Origin: Tragulus kanchil
Taxonomy: Eukaryota > Chordata > Mammalia > Artiodactyla > Tragulidae
Assembly (NCBI GenBank): GCA_022376925.1
Contig: JAIOJX010000003.1
Location: 39,541,874-39,605,873 of the forward strand
DNA length: 64,000 bases
Reading direction: 5' to 3'
A model generated the notes under the pieces. That model did no database searches, was not told where the DNA came from, and worked only from the letters and a program-made list of their open reading frames with translations. Made by a program: the position numbers and the translations under genes. Below are positions 56,013-64,000 of the stretch, piece by piece. Positions within the stretch are counted from its first letter, which is position 1, and each line of letters opens with the position of its first letter.

Positions 56013-56808
56013 TGAGGAATGTGCTTGTCAGTTCTCACTTATATATCATTCAAGCTTTTTTCTTGGCTAGAGTTCAGTTTTATTCCATGCTTAACCTCAC
56101 ACTGAGAAAGCTAAAAGCATAACTGTGCATTTTTAATACTTCTCTGTCCTTAGGAAGGAAACTCTGAGATGAAATTTGAGGTACAAATGGTATAAGCAAC
56201 ACCTGTGAATGATGAGTGGCTAGGGATGCAGTATCAGGCAGAGAAAGCCTTCAAATACCATTGCCAATCAGATGCCTATGAGAGGGAGGTGGGAAGGAAG
56301 CAGACTTGGAAGGTAGAGCCTCATGCTATAATGCATATCAGAATTCTGCTGATTCAAAGGAATGTTGAAGGACCTCTGGTTAGAGGAATCCAGAACTAGG
56401 CAAAACTAGCGAAACCTAGTTTGCTGTTATACTCAGTCATCAAAAAGGGGCCGTCATAGAGGATCTTGGCCTTGAGTTGAAAGCTTAGATAGATGCAGAA
56501 ACTATACCACTTGAAGATGAAGGGCAAGTTCTTTTCTTGAGGAGCAAGCTGAATGACATAAGAGCACAGCTGCTACTTAACAGCAATGATGAGTGCTTAG
56601 CCATATCTAAAAAATCTTAACTAATTCAAGTAAATAACGAGTAACAATTGCTTTGCCCAGGGATTATTTTCAATGACAGATGTCCATTTGGTGTGCTTGT
56701 AAACTGTGATAGGGAGGCTAGAATAAAGGGAAATTTTAAAAGATGCAACAGAGAATAGTAGAAAAAAGAATAGGATTAAATATAGATGTGTATCATGACC
56801 CCTTCAAG
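56013..56808. other. Unique sequence, no gene recognised
   Basis: Nothing recognisable. A 64-codon frame at 56205-56399 has no domain. Confidence 0.4.
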
Positions 56809-56893
56809 TTTTTACTTTTTTTAAAAAAAGATTTATTTATTTATTTATTTTTGGGGGGTGGGGTGGGGAGGGAGGGGAGCAGGCGGGCCACTT

Positions 56894-57555
56894 CTTTTTT
56901 TTTTTTTTCTTTAAACCTTTATTTTACTTTTAACTTTTACAGAGTTTTGTTGTTTACAGATATGTATGTTCTCAGATTAGTCATATGTATATCCCCCCCT
57001 TCCCTCCCCTCCCGACCATCACACAGCACCCCTGAAGGATCCCCTTTTCTCACAGAGCAATGACTAGAGCTATTTTCTTCACTTATGATAGTACAGGCCT
57101 TCATGCTACTTCCTTTACGCCTCCCACCCTCTGTTCCTTCCCCACAATGTCCATATGTCCACTGTCCATGTCTGTCTTTCTGTCACTTCACTGCGTGTGC
57201 CATCATCACCATCTTACTAGATTCCATATATATGTGTTAATATACTGTATTTGTCCTTCTCTTTCTGACTGACTTCACTTTTTATGATACATTCTAGATC
57301 CAGCCACCTCATTAGGGTTGATTCTTCTGCATTTCTCTTTACAGCTGTGTAGTATTCCATTGTATATATGTACCAGAGCTTTTGGATCCATTCGTTCATC
57401 GATGGGCATCTAGGTTCCTTCCATGTTCTAGCTATTGTATAGAGAGCTGCAATGAACATTGGGGTACAGGTGCTTCTTTCAGTTTTGATTTCGTCAGGGT
57501 ATAAGCCTAAGAGTGGGATTGCTGGGTCATATGGTGCTTCTGTTTTTAGTTTTTT
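56894..57555 (-). mobile_element. 5'-truncated L1 3' end inside the SINE
   Basis: The frame at 57217-57555 encodes the last residues of ORF2p ([28 protein letters not shown]). The 3' UTR and poly-A follow. It is diverged from the 31-kb L1 (for example in the 3' UTR near 57000-57100), so it is an independent insertion and not another rendition. Confidence 0.88.
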
Positions 57556-57802
57556 ATGGTCTTTCATTTCTCTACTTTAATCCGTCTTTGTTCTTTGACC
57601 TGTGTGGGCCTCCCATCATGGTGGCGTCTGTCGTTGCAGAGTGCCGGCTCTGGGCACAGGTGCTCCAGAGCTCCGGCTCGGTAATTGGACACATCGGTCC
57701 AGCTGCTCTGCGGCACGTGAGATCTTCCCAGGTCAGGGATCGAACTGGCGGCCCTTGCACTGCAAGGCGGTGTCCTTACCCACTGGACCATTAGGGAAAC
57801 CC
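57556..57802 (-). mobile_element. CHR-type SINE head of the second composite
   Basis: 'gggtttccctaatggtcc' at the 57802 end, 'cagagcagctggaccgatg', and 'gaaatgaaagacca', where it meets L1 sequence. Confidence 0.85.
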
Positions 57803-57997
57803 TTTTTACCACTTTTTAAGCCAATGGCTTTGAAGACCTTCCTGTATCTTAGAGACCTCACTAGGAAATGGAAGTGTTGATGTGAAAATTCCTCCAATGA
57901 ACTTCACAGTCTAATTGAAGGGACTTAAAAGTCAATAGCTACAAAACAGAATGCTAGATACTCTAATAATGATATAGAATTTTCTGTTTTCCATCTT

Positions 57998-58100
57998 CAT
58001 GATCAACATCAGCATCCTTATTGAGTCCTTGCCATGAGCTGATTCCTTATGAAGTGTTCTAAATGCATGATCTCATTTAAACCTCCTATAAAAATTTCAA
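57998..58100 (-). mobile_element. Possible MIR remnant
   Basis: 'ccttgccatgagctgattc' followed by 'gcatgatctcatttaaacc' is MIR-like. Confidence 0.45.
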
Positions 58101-58554
58101 GAGGTAGCTCAAAATATTTGTTGAAAGGAAGAATAAGAGGAGGAAGAATTGGAGTGGAGGGAACATGAACCTTTCCAGACAGAGGGAATAAAAGTCAGAA
58201 GGCAGGAGAACAGGAAAACCATCAGATTCTGTCAGAATCACTCTCAGCTTCTGCCTACCCATAATTCCTTGTGTTGGAAACATAAATTCTATACTGATAA
58301 GGAGGGCAGAAAAGCACAAACTGGCAGAAACTGGAAAATGAGGCATATCTTGAAGGACTTTGGGTTCTTAGCCATCATATTTACCTTTTGTGCTGGAAAT
58401 GATGATGAACCTCTAGAGGAATTAAACTCTTAGCTTGTTGCCTCTTTTCCTGGGTAATCTTAACCACATTCAGCTCTCAGGATTTTTATGCTTTGGTTTA
58501 ATGGCGTGTTCACAGTGAGAACATTAGACACTGGTGCTTTATAGCACAGTAAGT

Positions 58555-58725
58555 CTTCTTGAGTGCTCTAACTCCTACATGGACAATAGTTATGAGCTTG
58601 TTAGAAATACTAATTATCCACCCCTAGTTCAAATGTACTGAATCTGACTCTCCGAGGGTAGGGCTTGGGGATTTTCACTTAAGCTCACCAGGTGATCCTG
58701 ATGCTTGACAAGTTTGAGAAGATCA
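58555..58725 (+). mobile_element. MER5A-like DNA transposon remnant
   Basis: 'gagcttgttagaaatact', 'ctgaatctgactctccgagg' and 'caccaggtgatcctgatgc' follow MER5A in order. Confidence 0.65.
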
Positions 58726-58868
58726 GCTCTAAATGAGAGCTATTTAGAGTGCGGTGGTCTGTACTCACAAGTGCTGCTGCTGACCTGTTTCTGGCTCCTA
58801 AGGAGGTCTGGAGAGAAACTGAGGATAAGTGTTTAGAAACTGGAAAGGAACTAATAAAAAAAAAAAAA

Positions 58869-59252
58869 AAAGGCTGAGCACTGAAGAATTGATGCTTTCA
58901 AATTGTGGACTGGAGAAGACTTTTGAGAATCCCTTTGACTGCAAGGAGATTAAACCAGTCAATCCTGAAGGAAATCAACCCTGAATATTCATCGGAAGGA
59001 CTGGTGGTGAAGCTCCAATACTTTGGTCACCTGATGTGAAGAGCCGACTCTTTGGAAAAGACTCTGATGCTGGGAAGACTGAAGGTAAAAGGTGAAGGGA
59101 GCAGCGGAGGATGGGATGGTTAGATAGCATCACTGACTCAATGGACATGAATGGGAGCAAACTCCGGGAGATAGTGAAGGACAGGGGAGCCTGATGTGCT
59201 GCAGCTCATGGGGTGGTGAATAGTTGGACACAACTTAGCAACTGAACAAAAC
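58869..59252 (+). mobile_element. BovB LINE 3' fragment
   Basis: It starts after an A-run at 'aaggctgagcactgaagaat', passes 'gaaaagactctgatgctggg' and 'ggacatgaatgggagcaaac', and ends 'cacaacttagcaactgaac'. Confidence 0.88.
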
Positions 59253-59254
59253 AG

Positions 59255-60855
59255 CTAATCAGAAAAATCTTATGTCAGTTGACTCTGTTAATAGAATCTG
59301 GCTTTGCATTTTGTGATGTCATCATTTTAAATTCACTGTCCTGAATACATTTTTAATGACATTTTACAGAAGTCACAATCTATGGTGGATTGGACACACA
59401 AATGGGCCCTCTGCCTCACAAAAGTGTGAGGAATGGTGTACCCTTAGCCATTATGGCTCTTGCATTCCTTTTCAGTTTGGGTTTAGAGAGGGCATTGAAT
59501 ATGCCACTTTGGGAAGGTAAATGTCAATTTTTCTTTTGCACCTTGTGTAAACCATTATCATCCCCCAGGCCCCCTGATTTCCTGCTTTTGGGGCCCCTTG
59601 ACAAACGAGCCTATTTTTTCTGAGTGCTGTTGCTAGGGAGCAACTTTCTTCATTACCAGCTCCTCACACTTCCCACTGATTTCACTGTTTTCCAGATGTG
59701 TTCAGACCCAGAGATTAAACAATAGATGAAAGAGGCCAGAAGGAAGGCATTTTACTGCAGTATGTTTTGGTGGTGTTATCATAAACAATTTTTGAATTGG
59801 TCTATTGAAATGGAAAAATATGTGGATAATTCTCACATTGTAAAACTACCCAAAGCATTTAATTTTCATGGAAACAGCGTACCCTTTAAGAATATCATTA
59901 GGAGTCTGTGAAAGTGCAATAGCATACTTCCAAGCTTTCTTTGGGGAGCCCTTGTGCTTTATGCTTTGAGGGGGAGTGCATAGTACTCTTCTGTTTTGTT
60001 TAATAAAACAGACAACGAACCATTTTCAAAAAGGGAAATCATTTCCTGAATGGAAAATAATTAAGTGAAATAAAGAAATCCCTTACTTGTTACACAAAAA
60101 AGAAAATCTATAAAGGTGATCAAAACATAATTTAGTGATGGATACCAACTCAAGTTGTTATGGCAACCAGAATCTGGAAGTACCTGGCAGTGCATGTGTG
60201 TTTTATTTTCCTCCCCTCTGTCTTTTAAGAGAGGGAAAAAATAAGTTGTCTTCCATCTGGTTTAATCACAGTGTTAAAATACCAACGTCAAAGAAAAGTA
60301 TCTAATAAAGATAATTTCACATCTGTTTCAAGTCAAGTGATATTTCACCTTAACAAGGAATAAATACAATCGTAGGCAAAAGTCTTTTAGAAGAAAAGAA
60401 CATGGTTATACATTATCATAAGTTGCTAAAGATTCTTTTAAAGTATGTTAGATGAATTTTTAACCTGGATTATGGTAGCTATTATAGATTCATCTTGCCT
60501 TTCCTATTTTTTCTCCCTCAATTTCCTCAGTTTTTCTCTTTTTCTTTCCTCAGTTTCTCTCTGGACATGAAATTATGGTTGTGAGGTTTGGAGGTGGTGT
60601 TCAGTGTCTTAATGCCCCCTACTTTAGTAGCCTCTATGAGTTGTCTATGTAAGAGTTTCTTTCTTGTTTCCAGTCCTAATTAAAAAGAAACAAGGCATCT
60701 TTATTCAGAGCAGAATTTTTAAATATATGCATGTATCTTTAAACAGTAAGAATTATATGAAAAGGTTTATTTTTATCTACTTGCTGAAGTTAGACTCTTT
60801 GCTGTCATAACATTCTCCTTATCATTATGGATTTGGAAGGTGAAATTATTATGAA
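59255..60855. other. Repeat-poor tract, candidate regulatory sequence
   Basis: No young repeat was seen. An RFX X-box-like inverted repeat 'gttgctagggagcaac' lies at 59629-59644, and a half-site 'tggcaacc' near 60161. A 77-codon frame at 59390-59623 has no domain. Function is not shown. Confidence 0.35.
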
Positions 60856-60865
60856 ATATATGTGT

Positions 60866-61003
60866 GTGTGTGTTCAGTTGCTTAGTTGTGCCTGACTCTG
60901 TGCAGTCCCATAAACTGTAGCTCACCAGGCTTCTTTGTACATGGAATTTTCCAGGCAGGAATACTGGAGTGGGTTGCCATTTCCTGCTCCAAAGGATCTT
61001 CCT
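60866..61003 (-). mobile_element. Bov-tA SINE fragment
   Basis: (tg)n, then 'ttcagttgcttagttgtgcc' to 'ctggagtgggttgccattt'. The head is missing. The neighbouring Bov-tA follows within about 20 bp. Confidence 0.8.
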
Positions 61004-61023
61004 GATGATGAAGTATATGCGTG

Positions 61024-61230
61024 CATATTAAGTCACTTCAGTTGTGTCCAACTCTTTGTGATCCTATGGATTGTAGCCCACCAGTCTCTTCTTTCCAAGG
61101 GATTCTCCAGGCAAGAATACTGGAGTGGGTCTACATGCCTTCCTCCAGGGGATATTCCTACCTCAGGAATTGAGCCCACATCCCTGTACATCTCCTGCAC
61201 TGGCAGGTGGGTTCTTTGCCACTAGTATAT
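61024..61230 (-). mobile_element. Bov-tA SINE
   Basis: 'aagtcacttcagttgtgtcc' to 'caggcaagaatactggagtg' and 'gcaggtgggttctttgcc'. The terminal head bases are missing. Its right part is repeated at 62176-62322. Confidence 0.83.
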
Positions 61231-61796
61231 ATGGAGTCCACGAAGTATATATTAGCAACCAAATAATAAGAGGGGCTGAAACCAGAATAGCTCCACTGGA
61301 ATCCATCTCTTAAGCTAGGAGAAATGTTTAATAAGTATAGAAGCATGTTTTCTTTTGAAAGCAAGTTATGGATTCTTAGGAACTTTCTGTCCTTGTTCAG
61401 AAGGGAGGAATGAGCCTGCTGAAGTGATTCTTGCCTTATTGTTCCAAACAGTAATCAAATGAGATGCTTTAATGACTTCATAAAAGAGGTATCGATCAAA
61501 CTTAAGCATCTAATAGTTTCTATTCATATGTACTCTATCCTGAAGAATCTTTAATCTCTAAAGAGGTTAACCTATAGAAAAGTGTCTTTGTGGTATTGTG
61601 CTTATACTCAGCTAAGTGTATTGAGAAGAATAATGTCACATTTAATACAATCAAATGATGTGGCTGATCCATGATCAATGTGCACTTTCATTCTGAGTTA
61701 CTCTGCTGATATTCCAATAAAGAGAGGTTCATTACAGGGAAAACTGCACAGAAAAAGGTAGTGAGCTCATCCTGAGGATTTCTGGGTTTTGGTGGG

Positions 61797-62061
61797 GGTT
61801 TTTTTGCCTCTTTTATTGATTTTTTTAAAAAATATATGTTTATTTTCATCTATCCTTATTCTTTGCCCTGTGTGGGCCTCCCATTGCAGTGGCCTCTCTT
61901 GCTGCAGAGCACCGGCTCTGGGCACATGCGCTCCAGGGTGCTGGCTCTTAACTGGACACACTGCTCTGTGGCACGTAGGGTCTTCTCAGGCCAGGGATCG
62001 AACCGGCTGCTCTTGTACTACAAGGTGGACTCGCCATCCACTGGACCACCGGGGAAGCTCG
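61797..62061 (-). mobile_element. CHR-type SINE, short-tail form (left rendition)
   Basis: Minus-strand head 'gagcttccccggtggtcc' at 62061, 'gcccagagccggtgctctg', end 'caataaaagaggc' and an A-run. A 9-bp segment before 'gtgtgtccagtt' is missing relative to other copies. The twin is 62888-63152. Confidence 0.86.
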
Positions 62062-62887
62062 TAGGGATTTCCTTTAAATTTTGTCTCCCTAGATGAGTGG
62101 CAATATACATTTTATTTATTAACATCAAATTTATAATATGTCAACTAGGTAGGAGTATTGAAACATGCATAAGTGAGTCTCTTCTTTCCAGGGATTCTCC
62201 AGGCAAGAATACTGGAGTGGGTCTACATGCCTTCCTCCAGGGATATTCCTACCTCAGGAATTGAGCCCACATCCCTGTACATCTCCTGCACTGGCAGGTG
62301 GGTTCTTTGCCACTAGTATATATGGAGTCCACGAAGTATATATTAGCAACCAAATAATAAGAGGGGCTGAAACCAGAATAGCTCCACTGGAATCCATCTC
62401 TTAAGCTAGGAGAAATGTTTAATAAGTATAGAAGCATGTTTTCTTTTGAAAGCAAGTTATGGATTCTTAGGAACTTTCTGTCCTTGTTCAGAAGGGAGGA
62501 ATGAGCCTGCTGAAGTGATTCTTGCCTTATTGTTCCAAACAGTAATCAAATGAGATGCTTTAATGACTTCATAAAAGAGGTATCGATCAAACTTAAGCAT
62601 CTAATAGTTTCTATTCATATGTACTCTATCCTGAAGAATCTTTAATCTCTAAAGAGGTTAACCTATAGAAAAGTGTCTTTGTGGTATTGTGCTTATACTC
62701 AGCTAAGTGTATTGAGAAGAATAATGTCACATTTAATACAATCAAATGATGTGGCTGATCCATGATCAATGTGCACTTTCATTCTGAGTTACTCTGCTGA
62801 TATTCCAATAAAGAGAGGTTCATTACAGGGAAAACTGCACAGAAAAAGGTAGTGAGCTCATCCTGAGGATTTCTGGGTTTTGGTGGG

Positions 62888-63152
62888 GGTTTTTTTGCCT
62901 CTTTTATTGATTTTTTTAAAAAATATATGTTTATTTTCATCTATCCTTATTCTTTGCCCTGTGTGGGCCTCCCATTGCAGTGGCCTCTCTTGCTGCAGAG
63001 CACCGGCTCTGGGCACATGCGCTCCAGGGTGCTGGCTCTTAACTGGACACACTGCTCTGTGGCACGTAGGGTCTTCTCAGGCCAGGGATCGAACCGGCTG
63101 CTCTTGTACTACAAGGTGGACTCGCCATCCACTGGACCACCGGGGAAGCTCG
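62888..63152 (-). mobile_element. CHR-type SINE, short-tail form (right rendition)
   Basis: Twin of 61797-62061. Confidence 0.86.
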
Positions 63153-63270
63153 TAGGGATTTCCTTTAAATTTTGTCTCCCTAGATGAGTGGCAATATACA
63201 TTTTATTTATTAACATCAAGGATTTATAAATTATGTCAACTAGGTAGGAGTATTGAAACATGCTATATAA

Positions 63271-64000
63271 ATAAATTGGTAATAGAAGTAGGTAACTTTC
63301 CATATACATACTAGAATTTGGAGTTTCAGCTTCCTCAGTAATAGAACCACTTGTGAAAAAAAAAACCTCATTCGTAAAGCAGTTGTTAATATGTGCAGTG
63401 AGGTCGTAAATATGTAGTAAACCCTATAATTCAAAACCATCAGATTTATAAACCATCAGAAAACCTTGAGTTTCTTGGACCCTAAGTACTAAAATTACTC
63501 AAGTTTTAACTAGGGCCAATTGCCAGGTTGGAAATGTTTTCCAAAGAAACTGAGAACTTATGAACTCATTGTGGTAGTCTATATTTATCAAGAAAAGGAC
63601 TCTAGATTCATAATGGTGTCTTTGACCAAAACTAGATTAAAAATTACTATACATTAGAGACCAAGAAGGATAACTGAGAATATTCTTTTGATTGTTAGCT
63701 TGCTAACAGTGGCAACCTAGAAACCCAAAGCAGCATATCTTAGAAATCAACTGTCAGGAACACTAGTCTTTTCTGAAATGCCTCATTAAACTAATTTCTC
63801 TTCATTTGTAGTCATGTTTATATGGAACAAAATTATTTCTAAATTTTTAAAGGTAATAGTAGGCAGAACATTAATATTATCCTAGGCAGGCAAGACTTTC
63901 TTCCGAATTTTTTTTGTACTGAATTGCCCAATGAAAGGAACTTTCTCGTCTATATCTCTAGTCTGAGGTAAATTTCCAAGCCCAGAGTGTTTGCTGAGAG
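63271..64000. other. Unique AT-rich sequence, nothing recognised
   Basis: No gene, RNA or repeat was recognised up to the window edge. Confidence 0.4.

Larger units (their letters stand above)
56823..57802 (-). mobile_element. Second SINE-L1-SINE composite
   Basis: Minus strand: CHR-type SINE head (57802-57556), then a 5'-truncated L1 of about 660 bp with the ORF2 C-terminus and 3' UTR (57555-56894), then the SINE long tail 'gaagtggcccgcctgctccc' with a C-rich tract and (aaat)n (56893-56823). Flanks 'gtttttactttttt' (about 56808) and 'ctttttaccacttttt' (about 57802) may be an imperfect target-site duplication. The L1 replaces only about two bases of the normal SINE sequence. Confidence 0.8.
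61083..63270. repeat. Direct duplication 15: 61083-62172 and 62176-63270
   Basis: Offset of 1093-1095 bp. The left unit's last bases show losses ('catcaaatttataatatgtc' against 'catcaaggatttataaattatgtc' in the right unit). The right unit lacks single bases in 'ttccagggattc' and 'ccagggatattcc'. Confidence 0.94.

Noticed and set aside
971..63270. The duplications as a satellite or a programmed amplification system
   Set aside because: Units share no sequence with each other, each has only two copies, and joints show degraded sequence. An assembly artefact is simpler.
1..64000. CRISPR arrays, operons, tRNA or rRNA genes
   Set aside because: None seen. tRNA-like segments are the heads of SINEs and not functional tRNA genes.

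Overview
The window is ruminant nuclear DNA. It carries BovB (RTE) LINE fragments, many Bov-tA-type SINEs, tRNA-Glu-derived SINEs of the cetartiodactyl CHR type, and an artiodactyl L1. I found no host protein-coding gene, no RNA gene, no CRISPR array and nothing prokaryotic. Every long open frame belongs to L1 or BovB, and the short frames are SINE translations or chance. The locus is intergenic or intronic. I cannot name the species.

The dominant feature is a ladder of fifteen direct, head-to-tail, near-identical duplications, each offset by about 1.06-1.20 kb. The joints lie near 2.07, 5.57, 7.39, 16.51, 19.22, 25.5, 28.4, 31.9, 33.96, 38.85, 43.07, 46.78, 51.63, 54.88 and 62.17 kb. The overlap length is almost constant whatever the local sequence. 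Several joints carry corrupted, indel-rich copies of adjacent sequence. Within L1, where the two copies differ by an indel, one of them usually keeps the reading frame. The simplest reading is sixteen contigs or long reads of about 2-9 kb placed end to end without merging their overlaps. The true locus would then be about 47 kb, and about 17 kb of the window would be redundant.

Layout: 0-0.76 kb BovB tail; 3.4-3.8 kb an old MLT2-like LTR; 4.3-8.4 kb Bov-tA and MER5 fragments inside overlapping duplications; 9.7-13.7 kb a dense SINE cluster; 14.5-20.7 kb L1 3' fragments and CHR-type SINEs; 20.7-23.3 kb repeat-poor; 24.7-26.4 and 28.2-29.7 kb BovB fragments; 26.7-27.8 kb a repeat-poor tract that could be a conserved non-coding element; 31.1-41.2 kb one nearly full-length L1 embedded in a CHR-type SINE, itself inserted in a Bov-tA with a 15-bp target-site duplication; 41.3-44.2 kb SINEs; 45.5-48.2 kb a longer BovB; 49-56 kb SINEs and microsatellites; 56.8-57.8 kb a second SINE-L1-SINE composite; 58.5-59.3 kb MER5 and BovB; 59.3-60.8 kb repeat-poor; 60.9-63.2 kb SINEs.

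The most interesting biology is the pair of composites. In both, L1 sequence lies in the same orientation and at nearly the same internal position of the same SINE, with no visible L1 target-site duplication inside the SINE. That fits template switching or a mobile chimeric family better than two chance nested insertions.
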